Source: Oscillospiraceae bacterium (GTDB lineage Bacteria > Bacillota > Clostridia > Oscillospirales > Oscillospiraceae). Taken from it: a DNA stretch of 64,000 nucleotides. Positions 32,490-41,488 of this stretch are shown in pieces. The DNA is taken from the NCBI GenBank assembly GCA_910575815.1, contig CAJTFN010000005.1, forward strand, positions 194,965 through 258,964, written 5' to 3'. The position numbers and the translations under genes are program-made. The notes below the pieces were generated by a model. It was not told the origin of the DNA. It made no database searches and saw only the letters and a program-made list of their open reading frames with translations. Within the stretch, counting starts at the first letter, position 1, and each line of letters begins with the position of its first letter.

Positions 32490-33608
32490 TCACCGCGCTT
32501 GCAGCAGCCGAATTACCGACTCCGTCAAAAACGCCAGGTCCCCCCGGCAGGTCTCCCGGATCTCCGAGAACGTGGTCACCCCCTGCACGGCGGAGAAAAT
32601 CGCGGTGACGCCGCAGTTGTAAACCGCCTCCGCCCCAGGGCCCACGGACCCGCAGAGAGCGGCGCAGGGCACCCCCTTCGCCTTGCACCGAAGCCCCACT
32701 CCCGCGGGGACCTTGCCGTGGGCGCTCTGGCCGTCAATCCGGCCCTCCCCGGTAATCACGAGGTCCGCGCCCTCCAGCAATTCGTCAAACCCAGCCGTGT
32801 CCAGCAAAAGCTCGATGCCTGGCCGGAGAGCACCCCCCAGAAAGGCCAGCACCGCCGCGCCCAGGCCTCCCGCCGCGCCGCTGCCGGGCATGGTGGCAAT
32901 GGCCTTCCCGGTAAAATTCTCCAGCATCCGGCCCATGTGCGCCATGCCCCGCTCCAGCTCCGGCTGGCACTCCGGCGTCACGCCCTTTTGGGGCCCAAAC
33001 ACAGCGGTCGCCCCCTGGGGCCCCGTCAGGGGATTGTCCACGTCACAGGCGGCCGTCACCGTCAGCTCCAACGGTTTCTCCGGCGGCAGGATCTTTTGAA
33101 TGGCCCCCAGATTCCCGGCCAAAGGCTCCACCGCCTCTCCGGCGGCGTCCAGAAAGCGGAAGCCCAGAGCGGCGGCCATACCCACGCCGCAGTCGTTGGT
33201 GGCGCTGCCGCCCAGGCCCAGCAGCACCTTCCGTATCCCCCGTTCCGCCGCGTCCAGCAGCAGCTCTCCCACACCCCGGGTAGTGGCGCGCAACGGATTC
33301 CGGACTTCTCCCGCCAGGGGCAGGCCCGCGGCGGCGGCCATCTCGACCACGGCGGAACCGTCGGGCAAAATCGTATACTCCGCCTCCACCGGCTGCCCCA
33401 GGGGGCCGGTGACCACGGCGGTGACCTTCCGCCCGCCCAGGAGGCGGAAATAGACCTCCGCCATGCCCTCGCCGCCGTCGGCCATGGGGATGGCCCGGAC
33501 CTCCGTCTCCGGCAGCAGCCGGGCGATGACCTCTCCTTGGAGGGCGCAGATTTCGGCGGCGCTCATGGTGCCCTTGAAGGAATCCGGCGCAAGAATAATC
33601 CGTTTCAT
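32490..33608 (-). CDS. Glycerate kinase
   Basis: Glycerate kinase of the GarK/GlxK family, 372 aa, phosphorylating D-glycerate to 2- or 3-phosphoglycerate with ATP. Signatures: N-terminal IILAPDSFKGTMSAAEIC, PMADGGEG, GLGGSATNDCGVGMAAALG, and GADLVITGEGRIDGQSAHGKVPAGV near the C-terminus. It has its own ribosome-binding site and is divergent from the GH13 gene. No other glycerate or glyoxylate genes are nearby. Confidence 0.93.
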   Translation of the reverse strand: MKRIILAPDSFKGTMSAAEICALQGEVIARLLPETEVRAIPMADGGEGMAEVYFRLLGGRKVTAVVTGPLGQPVEAEYTILPDGSAVVEMAAAAGLPLAGEVRNPLRATTRGVGELLLDAAERGIRKVLLGLGGSATNDCGVGMAAALGFRFLDAAGEAVEPLAGNLGAIQKILPPEKPLELTVTAACDVDNPLTGPQGATAVFGPQKGVTPECQPELERGMAHMGRMLENFTGKAIATMPGSGAAGGLGAAVLAFLGGALRPGIELLLDTAGFDELLEGADLVITGEGRIDGQSAHGKVPAGVGLRCKAKGVPCAALCGSVGPGAEAVYNCGVTAIFSAVQGVTTFSEIRETCRGDLAFLTESVIRLLQAR

Positions 33609-33682
33609 AGAAGCTTCCTCCTTGTTCCTCCGGGAATTTTTCTCATTGTATCACAGCTTCCCTTGGAATGCACGGATTTTCC

Positions 33683-33711
33683 TCGACCTTTTGGAAAATC
33701 TATGCTATAAT
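33683..33711 (+). promoter_or_regulatory. Candidate promoter of the GH13 gene
   Basis: Perfect TATAAT with a poor -35 (TCGACC) 17 bp upstream, about 72 nt before the start codon. It may need an activator. Confidence 0.4.
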
Positions 33712-33782
33712 AGAAATTCACCCCCACCCGACTTCACCCGCCGGGGATGTCTCATCCTCCGGCAAGAAAGGACGATTAACCT

Positions 33783-35093
33783 ATGTGGGCCAATGAAAGT
33801 GTATTTTATCAAATCTACCCCCTGGGCTTCTGCGGAGCGCCCAGAGAGAACGACGGCGTTTCCGCCAACCGTCTCCAGAAGCTGGCAGACTGGGCGCCCC
33901 ACATCCAGAAATTGGGGGCCAACGCCCTCTATCTCTCCCCCATCTTCGAGAGCGACCGCCACGGCTACGACACCCGGGACTACCGGAAGGTGGACTGCCG
34001 CCTGGGAACCAACGAGGACTTTGCCCAGGTGGTGAAGGTTCTCCATGACCACGGGATCAAGGTGGTGCTGGACGGCGTCTTCAACCATGTAGGCCGGGGC
34101 TTCTGGGCCTTCCGGGATGTGCAGGAGAAGAAGTGGGACTCCCCCTACAAGGACTGGTTTCACATCAGCTTCGACGGCAACTCCAACTACAACGACGGCT
34201 TCTGGTACGAGGGCTGGGAGGGCCACTTCGAGCTGGTAAAGCTGAATCTCCGGAATCCCGCCGTGGTGGACTACCTTCTGGACTGCGTGAAGTTCTGGGT
34301 GGAGGAATTCCAGATCGACGGTCTCCGGCTGGACGTGGCCTACTGCCTGGAGCCCGACTTCCTCCGCCGCCTCCGGTCCTTCACCGAGGGGCTCAAGCCT
34401 GAATTCTTCCTGGTGGGCGAAACCCTCCACGGGGACTACAATCGCTGGGTGGGAGACGGCCTCCTTCACAGCTGCACGAATTATGAGTGCTATAAGGGCC
34501 TGTACTCCAGCCTGAATTCCATGAACCTCTTCGAGATCGTCCACAGCCTCAAGCGCCAGTTCGGCCCGGAGCAATGGACCCTCTACAAGGGCAAGCACCT
34601 CCTCTGCTTTGCCGACAACCACGACGTCACCCGGGCCGCCAGCATCCTGACGAACCCGGCCCATCTGCCCCTGATCTACGGCCTCCTCTTTGGCATGCCC
34701 GGCATCCCCTGCCTGTACTACGGCAGCGAGTGGGGGGCCCTGGGGGAGAAATCCCAGGGGGACGACGCCCTCCGCCCCGCCTTCGACGCGCCGGAGTGGA
34801 ACGACCTGACGGACCGGATCGCCGCCATGGCCAAGGCCCATCGGGAGAGCGAGGCCCTGTGCTATGGCGACTTCAGGGACGTCGTCCTCACCAACCACCA
34901 GACCATCTTCCAGCGCCGGACGGACAGCGAGCGGGTCCTGGTGGCCATCAACGCCTCCGACGCGCCCTACACCGCCCACTTCGACGCGGGCTGCGGCCAG
35001 GCGGTGGACCTCATCACCGGAACGCTCCACGACTTCGGCGGCGGCAGCGAGCTGCCCCCCTACAGCGTGGCCTTCTGGAAGTGCGAACGGTAG
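33783..35093 (+). CDS. Alpha-amylase family glycosidase (GH13)
   Basis: Cytoplasmic GH13 enzyme of 436 aa, no signal peptide. The four conserved regions are present: DGVFNHVG, GLRLDVAYCL (nucleophile Asp), FLVGETLHG (acid/base Glu) and FADNHDVTR (third carboxylate). A short C-terminal beta domain follows. Its compact size, the Trp-rich insert (FWYEGWEGHFELVKLNLRNP) and intracellular location fit neopullulanase, cyclomaltodextrinase or trehalose/oligosaccharide hydrolases rather than secreted amylases. Single gene, with a convergent terminator shared with the Crp/Fnr gene. Confidence 0.88.
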   Translation: MWANESVFYQIYPLGFCGAPRENDGVSANRLQKLADWAPHIQKLGANALYLSPIFESDRHGYDTRDYRKVDCRLGTNEDFAQVVKVLHDHGIKVVLDGVFNHVGRGFWAFRDVQEKKWDSPYKDWFHISFDGNSNYNDGFWYEGWEGHFELVKLNLRNPAVVDYLLDCVKFWVEEFQIDGLRLDVAYCLEPDFLRRLRSFTEGLKPEFFLVGETLHGDYNRWVGDGLLHSCTNYECYKGLYSSLNSMNLFEIVHSLKRQFGPEQWTLYKGKHLLCFADNHDVTRAASILTNPAHLPLIYGLLFGMPGIPCLYYGSEWGALGEKSQGDDALRPAFDAPEWNDLTDRIAAMAKAHRESEALCYGDFRDVVLTNHQTIFQRRTDSERVLVAINASDAPYTAHFDAGCGQAVDLITGTLHDFGGGSELPPYSVAFWKCER

Positions 35094-35175
35094 GCATGAA
35101 GAAACGGCGGAGCTGCGGAACCTTTCCGCTGTGTTTTCCGCTGCTGCATATTTTTGTGCCGTGAGCACAACTCGG

Positions 35176-35200
35176 ACCCCCCGCCGTCCCGGCGGGGGGT
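35176..35200. terminator. Convergent terminator, GH13 / Crp-Fnr
   Basis: Perfect 11-bp G+C stem (accccccgccg / cggcggggggt) with a 3-nt loop. It ends 4 nt before the Crp/Fnr stop on the other strand. Confidence 0.7.
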
Positions 35201-35203
35201 CCT

Positions 35204-35899
35204 CTATTCCACCACGCTCCAGGCGCTCCGGCCCCGCCCCTCCGCCAAGAGGGTGAACTCGTTCTTCCGGAACCGGATCAGCCCCTCCGCCTCCATCAAG
35301 CTCAGCTCATGGGACAAGGCGCTGCGGTTCACGCAGAGGAAGGCCGCCAGCTCCTCCCGGGAGAAGGGGATGCGGAAGGTATGGGTCCCCCGGCGCTCTG
35401 CCTGCATGGTGAGGTAGACCAGCACCCGGTCCCGGAGGCCCCGCTGGGCCAGAATGGCCAGACGGTAGTGCTTGCGGAGGTTGCTGTCGGACAGAATGGT
35501 CAGCAGATTCCGCTGGAGAACCATCCGGGTCTCCTCCGGCAGGGCTCCGGGCTCCAGCAGCAGCGTCCCTGGAAACTGGAGAATCTGGAGCGGACCGGCG
35601 GCAATGGCGTAGTAAGGAGACCGGCGGCTGCGGGTGCAGATCAGGTCCGTCCCCAGGGGATACCCCGGCCCCAGGGCGTCCATCAGGCTGCTGGTTCCGT
35701 CGGAAAAAATCTGGGAAATCTGCGCCTTTCCCCGAAGGACTATGGCAAACCAGTCCACCCGGTCTCCCGGCGCGGTGAGCACCGCTTGCTTTTCAAACTC
35801 CCGGAGCCTTCCCCGGGGCAACAGCGCTCCCTCCAAAATCCCCGGCGGCAGGTCTCGGAACAGGCGGCATTGCCGCAGTATGGACCGTGGCGTCTCCAC
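35204..35899 (-). CDS. Crp/Fnr-family transcription regulator
   Basis: Regulator of 231 aa. Cyclic-nucleotide-binding-like domain at about 10-120 (VLRGKAQISQIFSDGTSSLMDALGPGYPLG), long dimerisation helix, then a C-terminal winged helix (about 170-220; IPFSREELAAFLCVNRSALSHELSLMEAEGLI). No N-terminal cysteine cluster of the Fnr type is seen, so the ligand is unknown. The divergent neighbour is the molybdenum cofactor/transport operon. A perfect palindrome between the two genes sits at the class II activation position for moaA and over this gene's own -35. It is inferred to activate the operon and repress itself. Confidence 0.88.
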   Translation of the reverse strand: METPRSILRQCRLFRDLPPGILEGALLPRGRLREFEKQAVLTAPGDRVDWFAIVLRGKAQISQIFSDGTSSLMDALGPGYPLGTDLICTRSRRSPYYAIAAGPLQILQFPGTLLLEPGALPEETRMVLQRNLLTILSDSNLRKHYRLAILAQRGLRDRVLVYLTMQAERRGTHTFRIPFSREELAAFLCVNRSALSHELSLMEAEGLIRFRKNEFTLLAEGRGRSAWSVVE

Positions 35900-35931
35900 A
35901 GGCGTCCCTCCCTTTCCTCGTGTCTGACAAA

Positions 35932-35988
35932 ATTATAGCACAAAATGTTGTTATGACAACATCATTTTTCCCGTCCAGCTTTTATAAT
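35932..35988. promoter_or_regulatory. Divergent promoters with a Crp/Fnr-type palindrome
   Basis: Perfect inverted repeat ATGTTGT-TATG-ACAACAT at 35945-35962. For moaA (plus) the -10 TATAAT is at 35983-35988 with no proper -35. The predicted start near 35995 puts the palindrome centre at about -41.5, the class II activator position. For the regulator gene (minus) the -10 TATAAT is at 35932-35937 and its -35 (GTTGTC, 17-bp spacer) lies inside the palindrome, so binding should repress it. Confidence 0.7.
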
Positions 35989-36025
35989 GGTGCCTGACAC
36001 ACCGCCGGAAAGGGAGGGCGCCGCC

Positions 36026-36964
36026 ATGCGGGACCGCTACGCCAGAAACATCACCTATCTTCGTCTCTCCGTCACGGATCTGTGCTCTCTCCGCTGCCGG
36101 TACTGCATGCCCGAGGAGGGGGTTCCCAAGCGGGACCGGGGGGACATCTGCTCGGTGGAGGAATTGACGGACATGGCCCGGGCCGCCGTGGACTGCGGCG
36201 TTCGGAAGATTCGCCTCACCGGCGGGGAACCTCTGGTCCGCCAGGGCATCCTGGACATCTGCCGCCGGATCGCCGCCATCCCGGCTTTGGAGGAGCTCTG
36301 CCTCACCACCAACGGCACGGCGCTCCCTCAGCTGGCGGGCCCCCTCCGGGAGGCGGGGGTGGACCGGCTGAACGTCAGCCTGGACACCCTCCGGCCGGAC
36401 CGTTACGCTTATATGACCCGGACGGGCCGGCTGGAAGACGTGTTCCAGGGCCTGAATGCCGCGGCGGAGGCCGGATTTACCGGGATAAAGCTGAACGTGG
36501 TGCTGATGAAGGCGTTCAACGAGGACGAGATTCCGGATTTCCTGGACCTCGCTTTCCGCTATCTCGTGGAGGTCCGGTTCATCGAGCTCATGCCCATCGG
36601 CGAGGGAAGGAACGCCCGGTTCCTCCCCGCCCAAGCTGTGCTGGACGCCGGCCCGGACCTCCGGCCCATAGAGAGCTCCGGCGTGGCCCGGCGGTACCGT
36701 GCTCCCGGCGGGCGGGGAACCGTGGGGCTGATCGAACCCATGAGCCACCGCTTCTGCGGGGGCTGTGACCGCATCCGGGTGACGGCGGACGGGAAGCTGA
36801 AGCCCTGCCTTCACTCCGACCAGGAGATTTCCCTCCGGGGGCTTCACGGCGAGGCCCTGCGCCAGGCCATTCAGGAGGGCGTGGCCGCCAAGCCGGAACG
36901 GCACCACATGAACGAGACCGGCCGCAGCCAGGCGGGCCGGAATATGCATCAAATCGGAGGCTGA
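36026..36964 (+). CDS. moaA: GTP 3',8-cyclase MoaA
   Basis: Radical SAM enzyme of 312 aa catalysing the first step of molybdenum cofactor synthesis (GTP to 3',8-cyclo-GTP). The N-terminal cluster is CSLRCRYC (Cys20, Cys24, Cys27). RLTGGEPLVR, NGTAL and VSLDTL follow, and the second [4Fe-4S] site is FCGGCDRIRVTADGKLKPCL. The C-terminal GG tail needed for activity is present (QIGG). The start at 36026 has AGGGAGG upstream; an in-frame codon at 35987 lies before the predicted transcription start. First gene of the operon. Confidence 0.96.
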   Translation: MRDRYARNITYLRLSVTDLCSLRCRYCMPEEGVPKRDRGDICSVEELTDMARAAVDCGVRKIRLTGGEPLVRQGILDICRRIAAIPALEELCLTTNGTALPQLAGPLREAGVDRLNVSLDTLRPDRYAYMTRTGRLEDVFQGLNAAAEAGFTGIKLNVVLMKAFNEDEIPDFLDLAFRYLVEVRFIELMPIGEGRNARFLPAQAVLDAGPDLRPIESSGVARRYRAPGGRGTVGLIEPMSHRFCGGCDRIRVTADGKLKPCLHSDQEISLRGLHGEALRQAIQEGVAAKPERHHMNETGRSQAGRNMHQIGG

Positions 36965-36967
36965 CCT

Positions 36968-37438
36968 ATGGAATTGACCCATATCAACGAACAGGGCCGG
37001 GCCCGGATGGTGGACGTGACCCAAAAGGACATCACCTTTCGGGAGGCCGAGGCCGAGGGCCGGATCCGCGTGGGCCCGGAGACGCTGGAGCTCATCCGCA
37101 CCGGCGGGGCTCCCAAAGGGGATGTGCTGGCAGTGGCCCAGGTAGCGGGAATTCTGGCCGCCAAGCGGACCCATGAGCTCATCCCCATGTGCCATCCCCT
37201 CCGGCTGACGGCGGTGGACGTGGCCTTCACGCTGGAGGAAGACGCCGTCCATATCCGCTCCAAGGTGAAATGCAAGGGGGAGACCGGCGTAGAGATGGAG
37301 GCCCTGACGGCGGCCTCCGCCGCGGCGCTGACCATCTATGACATGTGCAAGGCCGTCCAGCGAGACATGGAGATTGGGGATATCCGCCTCTGCCGGAAAA
37401 GCGGGGGCAAGATTGGCGAGTATGTAAAGGAGTGGTAA
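36968..37438 (+). CDS. moaC: Cyclic pyranopterin monophosphate synthase MoaC
   Basis: MoaC, 156 aa, converts 3',8-cyclo-GTP to cyclic pyranopterin monophosphate. Conserved [49 protein letters not shown] and the late [28 protein letters not shown] (active-site Lys/Asp/Gly). It starts 3 nt after moaA, so the two are coupled. No moaD or moaE, which act next in the pathway, are in this window. Confidence 0.96.
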   Translation: MELTHINEQGRARMVDVTQKDITFREAEAEGRIRVGPETLELIRTGGAPKGDVLAVAQVAGILAAKRTHELIPMCHPLRLTAVDVAFTLEEDAVHIRSKVKCKGETGVEMEALTAASAAALTIYDMCKAVQRDMEIGDIRLCRKSGGKIGEYVKEW

Positions 37439-37440
37439 CG

Positions 37441-37884
37441 GTGGCGGAAGTGGTATCCGTAAACATCAGCGAAAAAAAGGGCACCGTCAAACGGGAGGTC
37501 CCGGAAATTCAGCTAAAACTCCGCCACGGCATCCTGGGGGACGCCCACGCCGGGGACTGGCACCGGCAGATTTCCCTTCTGGCGGAGGAAAGCGTGGACA
37601 AAATGCGGCCCCTACTGCCAGAGCTCCCGCCCGGGGCCTTTGCCGAAAACATCAACACCCGGGGACTGGAGCTGAAAGCTCTCCCTGTGGGAACCCGGCT
37701 CCGGCTGGGGGAGACGGTGGTGGAGGTTACCCAGATCGGCAAGGAGTGCCACAATGACTGCGCGATCAAAAAGCGCACCGGGAAGTGCGTCATGCCCACT
37801 GAGGGCATTTTCGCCGTGGTGGTAACGGAGGGGACCGTCCGCAAGGGGGACCCCATTGAGGTTTTGAAGGAGGGCGAGCCATGA
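37441..37884 (+). CDS. MOSC-domain protein
   Basis: Protein of 147 aa made of a single MOSC domain: GILGDAHAGDWHRQISLLAEES, FAENINTRGLEL, LRLGETVVEVTQIGKECHNDCAIKKRTGKCVMPTEGIFAVVV. The conserved cysteine after NDC fits the sulfur-carrier residue of MOSC proteins, which are linked to sulfuration of the molybdenum cofactor. The GTG start overlaps the moaC end region closely, and its stop overlaps the next ATG by 4 nt. It probably modifies Mo-cofactor for a hydroxylase-type enzyme. Confidence 0.88.
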   Translation: MAEVVSVNISEKKGTVKREVPEIQLKLRHGILGDAHAGDWHRQISLLAEESVDKMRPLLPELPPGAFAENINTRGLELKALPVGTRLRLGETVVEVTQIGKECHNDCAIKKRTGKCVMPTEGIFAVVVTEGTVRKGDPIEVLKEGEP

Positions 37885-38900
37885 ACCGGATTCCCACCCA
37901 GGAGGCCGTGGGCCACGTTCTCTGCCACGACATGACCCAGATCATCCCCGGCCAGTATAAGGGCCCCCGGTTCCGCAAGGGCCATGTGGTCCGGGAGGAG
38001 GACATCCCCGTTCTGCTCTCCATGGGCAAGGAGCACCTGTATGTCTGGGAGATGGCGGAGGGCTGCGTCCACGAGGACGACGGAGCGGAGCGCCTCTGCG
38101 CCCTCTGCCGGAACGAGGGCATGGAGCGAAGCGCCGTCAAAGAGGGCAAGATCGAGCTCACCGCCGCCAGAGAGGGTCTCTTCCTGGTGGACCGCCAGCG
38201 CCTGAACGCCGTCAACGCCCTGGAGGACCTTATGATCGCCACCCGCCACGGGGGAACGGCGGTCCGGAAGGGGGATAAGCTGGCGGGGATGCGGGTAATC
38301 CCCCTGATCATTCAGGAGGAAAAGCTCCTTCAGGCCGAGGCGGCCGCCGGAGGCAGGCCCCTGCTGGAGCTGCTGCCCTGGAAGCTGAAAACCGCCGCCA
38401 TTGTCACCACCGGCAACGAGGTTGCCAAGGGCTTGATTGCGGACTCCTTCACCCCGGTTGTAGAGGGGAAATTGTCGGAGTTCGGCATTCGCACCGTGGA
38501 GCACCGTCTTCCCGGCGACGGCGTGGAGGCCATCGCCAACGCCATCCTGGACGTCCGGAGGGCAAAGCCGGACCTGATTCTCTGCACCGGCGGCATGAGC
38601 GTGGACCCGGACGACAACACCCCCGGAGCCGTGAAGCGCAGCGGGGCGGATATCGTCGCCTACGGCGCGCCGGTGCTGCCCGGGGCCATGTTCCTCCTGG
38701 GCTATTTTGAGGACGGAACCCCCATTGTAGGCCTCCCCGGCTGCGTCATGTACGCCAAGCGGACGATCTTCGATCTGGTCCTCCCCAAGCTGGCCGCCGG
38801 AGTCCCCGTGGCCAGAGAGGACCTCACCACCCTGGGCGAGGGCGGGCTGTGCCTGGGCTGTGAGGTCTGCACCTACCCCAACTGCGGATTTGGCAAATGA
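37881..38900 (+). CDS. Molybdopterin-binding protein (MoeA/CinA-like)
   Basis: Protein of 339 aa. The N-terminal part (about 1-165) resembles the truncated MoeA-like family. Residues about 175-315 form an MPT-binding domain (AAIVTTGNEVAKG, DLILCTGGMSVDPDDNTPGAV, and a late GLPGCVMYAKRTIFDLVLPKL). It ends with a cysteine-rich tail (CLGCEVCTYPNCGFGK). It could bind the pterin during molybdate insertion together with MogA encoded downstream, or select the cofactor for a specific enzyme. The ATGA overlap with the MOSC gene indicates coupling. Confidence 0.85.
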   Translation: MNRIPTQEAVGHVLCHDMTQIIPGQYKGPRFRKGHVVREEDIPVLLSMGKEHLYVWEMAEGCVHEDDGAERLCALCRNEGMERSAVKEGKIELTAAREGLFLVDRQRLNAVNALEDLMIATRHGGTAVRKGDKLAGMRVIPLIIQEEKLLQAEAAAGGRPLLELLPWKLKTAAIVTTGNEVAKGLIADSFTPVVEGKLSEFGIRTVEHRLPGDGVEAIANAILDVRRAKPDLILCTGGMSVDPDDNTPGAVKRSGADIVAYGAPVLPGAMFLLGYFEDGTPIVGLPGCVMYAKRTIFDLVLPKLAAGVPVAREDLTTLGEGGLCLGCEVCTYPNCGFGK

Positions 38901-38925
38901 GATTTACGAAAATGGGAGGGTCCCT

Positions 38926-39723
38926 ATGAGACGGCTGTTCCCCATGCTTCTGCTTCTGCTCCTCGCGGCCTGCGGCGGGCCCAAATCCGACGGCGTCCAG
39001 CTGAACGTCTTCGCCGCCGCCTCCCTTCAGGAGCCTCTGTCTGAAATCGGGGCGGCCTATGAACAGGCCCATCCCGGCGTCGCCCTGGTCTTCCATTTTG
39101 ATTCCTCCGGAACCCTAAAAACCCAGATTCAGGAGGGGGCGGAGTGCGACCTTTTCCTCTCCGCCGGGCAGAAGCAAATGGACCAGCTTGACGTCACCGC
39201 CGGTCCGGACGCGAACCCCGAGGGCCTGGATTTCGTGGACCCGGAAACCCGCTTCGATCTGTTGGAAAATAAGGTGGTCTTAGCCGTTCCGGCGGGAAAC
39301 CCTTTGAACCTCCAAAGCTTTGAAAACCTGAAAACCGCCCTGGAGACCGGGGACGTTCTTCTGGCCATAGGCAACCGCGACGTACCCGTTGGTCAATACA
39401 CCCAGAGGATCTTCGACTATTACGGTCTGAACGAGGACGCCTTGGCCCACTGTCTCACCTATGGTTCCAATGCCAAGGAGGTCACGACCCAGGTTTCGGA
39501 GGGAACTGTGGACGCCGGTATCCTCTATGCCACCGACGCCGCGGCCGCCGCCCTCGAAATCGCCGGCACCGCCACACCGGAGATGTGCGGCCGGGTGATC
39601 TACCCCGCCGCCGTCATGACCTGCGGAACAAACCAGGGCGGAGCCAAGGACTTTCTGGACTTTCTCCGCGCCGGGGCGGCGAAAGAGGTCTTTGAACGCG
39701 CGGGCTTCACCCCTCTGGGATAA
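38926..39723 (+). CDS. modA: Molybdate ABC transporter substrate-binding protein ModA
   Basis: Lipoprotein of 265 aa. The lipobox LLLAACGG places the mature N-terminal Cys near residue 16. The mature part is a ModA-type binding protein: LNVFAAASLQEPLSEIGAAYE, DSSGTLKTQIQEGAECDLFLSAG, and YATDAAAA (Tyr contacting oxyanion). It captures molybdate or tungstate outside the membrane for ModBC. The ATG at 38926 follows GGGAGGG. Confidence 0.94.
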   Translation: MRRLFPMLLLLLLAACGGPKSDGVQLNVFAAASLQEPLSEIGAAYEQAHPGVALVFHFDSSGTLKTQIQEGAECDLFLSAGQKQMDQLDVTAGPDANPEGLDFVDPETRFDLLENKVVLAVPAGNPLNLQSFENLKTALETGDVLLAIGNRDVPVGQYTQRIFDYYGLNEDALAHCLTYGSNAKEVTTQVSEGTVDAGILYATDAAAAALEIAGTATPEMCGRVIYPAAVMTCGTNQGGAKDFLDFLRAGAAKEVFERAGFTPLG

Positions 39724-39741
39724 CAAAAACGGGAGGACCCT

Positions 39742-40410
39742 ATGGACTGGTTTCCCCTCTACAATTCCATCCGCATCGCCGCCGTTTCCACGGTGCTGGT
39801 GTTCTTCCTGGGCGTCTTCGCCGCCCATGCCGTCGCCAAGGCTCCCCGGCTGGTAAAGGGCGCTCTGGACGTAGTACTCACCCTGCCCCTGGTGCTGCCG
39901 CCCACGGTGGTGGGCTGGCTGTTGCTTTTGCTCCTGGGTCCCCGGCGGCCTTTGGGGGGCTGGCTTCTGGAAACCTTCGGCCTCCGGCTGACCATGGCCT
40001 GGCCCTCTGCCGTCTTCGCCGCCGTTGTGGTGAGCTTCCCCCTGATGTACCGCACCGCCCGCGGGGCCTTCGAGTCCTTCGACGAGACCCTGGCCCAGGC
40101 GGGCCGGACCCTGGGTCTCAGTGATTCCTATATTTTCTGGCGCATCCGGATGCCTGTCTGCCGCCAGGGGATTCTGGCGGGAACGGTGCTGGCCTTTGCC
40201 CGGGCTCTGGGGGAGTACGGGGCAACCTCCATGGTGGCGGGTTACACCCCCGGGCGCACCGCCACCGTCTCCACCACGGTCTATCAGCTCTGGCGCACCG
40301 GGGAGGACGCCCTGGCTCTCCGCTGGGTGCTGGTGAATCTGGCCATCTCCGCTGGGGTGCTGCTGGCGGTAAACCTGCTGGAGCGAAGGGAGGGACGGGA
40401 ATGGCCCTGA
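39742..40410 (+). CDS. modB: Molybdate ABC transporter permease ModB
   Basis: Integral membrane permease of 222 aa with about five hydrophobic segments. The EAA loop is near residue 115 (ESFDETLAQAGRTLGLSDSYIFWRIRMP), followed by GILAGTVLAFARALGEYGATSMVAG. The last 10 nt overlap modC, as usual for this transporter. Confidence 0.95.
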   Translation: MDWFPLYNSIRIAAVSTVLVFFLGVFAAHAVAKAPRLVKGALDVVLTLPLVLPPTVVGWLLLLLLGPRRPLGGWLLETFGLRLTMAWPSAVFAAVVVSFPLMYRTARGAFESFDETLAQAGRTLGLSDSYIFWRIRMPVCRQGILAGTVLAFARALGEYGATSMVAGYTPGRTATVSTTVYQLWRTGEDALALRWVLVNLAISAGVLLAVNLLERREGREWP

Positions 40411-41453
40411 CGGTTCAGATCGAAAAACGCTACGGGGACTTCTGTTTGAATGTGGACTTCCAGACGGAAAGCCGCCTGGCCCTTCTGGGAGCCTCCGGCT
40501 GCGGGAAGAGCGTGACTTTGAACTGCATCGCCGGCATCCACCGCCCCGACCGGGGCCGGATTGTTCTGGACGGCCAGGTCCTCTTTGACAGCGAGGCAGG
40601 CGTCAACCTTCCGCCTCAGCGGCGCCGGGTGGGCGTCCTCTTCCAGAATTACGCCCTGTTTCCCCATATGACCGTGGCGGAAAACGTCTCCGTATGCCTG
40701 GGCCGCATGGAAAAGCAGCGGCGGAAGCAGCGGACGTCGGAGTTGATGGCCCTCCTCCGTCTGGAGGGACAGGCGGACCTCTATCCCCGCCAGCTCTCCG
40801 GCGGTCAGCAGCAGCGGGCGGCCCTGGCCCGGATTTTGGCGGCGGAGCCTCGGGTTTTGCTGCTGGACGAGCCCTTCTCGGCTCTGGACAATTTCCTGAA
40901 ATGGCAGCTGGAGCAGGAGCTCCGGGAGGTGCTGGACCGTTTTTCCGGCCCGGTGGTCTGGGTCAGCCATGACCGGGGGGAGGTCTTTCGGAACTGCTCC
41001 CAGGTCTGCGTATTGGACAGGGGGCGTTCCGCCCCGGCAACGGCCATGGCGGAGCTGATGGCAAATCCCGCCACCGTCACCGCCGCCCGGCTCGCCGGGT
41101 GTGGGAACTTCGCGCCCCTTCGCCCCGGGCCGGAATCGGGATGGGTGGAGGTTCCGGTCTGGGGGCTGACGCTCCGAACCGCCGTCCCTTGGCGGGAGGG
41201 CGTTACCACCCTGGGGATCCGGGCCGTCCGCCCGGCGGAGGCGGGAGAGGAGAACGCCTTCTTCTGCCGGGTGGTCCGGGTGGTGGAGGACGTGTCCTTC
41301 CTGCGGGTCGCCCTGCGCCCGGAGCACGCCGCCCCTGGAGCGCCGTACCTCTGGATGGAATTACCCCCGGCGGCGCTACCGGACCGGGAGGGCTTTTGGG
41401 TGGTGGCCCGCCCGGAGGACCTGATGCTGCTGGAGGAGCGGCAGCATCCCTGA
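40401..41453 (+). CDS. modC: Molybdate ABC transporter ATP-binding protein ModC
   Basis: ATPase of 350 aa. Walker A GASGCGKS, Q-loop FQNYALF, signature LSGGQQQR, Walker B VLLLDEPF, switch His in WVSHD. From about residue 230 a C-terminal region with a degenerate regulatory (TOBE-like) fold follows (WVEVPVWGLTLRTAV ... WVVARPEDLMLLEE), which in ModC senses oxyanion. It drives ModB. Confidence 0.94.
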   Translation: MALTVQIEKRYGDFCLNVDFQTESRLALLGASGCGKSVTLNCIAGIHRPDRGRIVLDGQVLFDSEAGVNLPPQRRRVGVLFQNYALFPHMTVAENVSVCLGRMEKQRRKQRTSELMALLRLEGQADLYPRQLSGGQQQRAALARILAAEPRVLLLDEPFSALDNFLKWQLEQELREVLDRFSGPVVWVSHDRGEVFRNCSQVCVLDRGRSAPATAMAELMANPATVTAARLAGCGNFAPLRPGPESGWVEVPVWGLTLRTAVPWREGVTTLGIRAVRPAEAGEENAFFCRVVRVVEDVSFLRVALRPEHAAPGAPYLWMELPPAALPDREGFWVVARPEDLMLLEERQHP

Positions 41454-41488
41454 GGGGCATAAAATCTCTTTTTACAGGAGGAAATCCC

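Noticed and set aside
33705..35168. A 487-codon minus-strand frame opposite the GH13 gene
   Set aside because: The plus-strand frame has all four GH13 motifs; the minus frame is its reverse complement with Val/Glu/His-biased nonsense.
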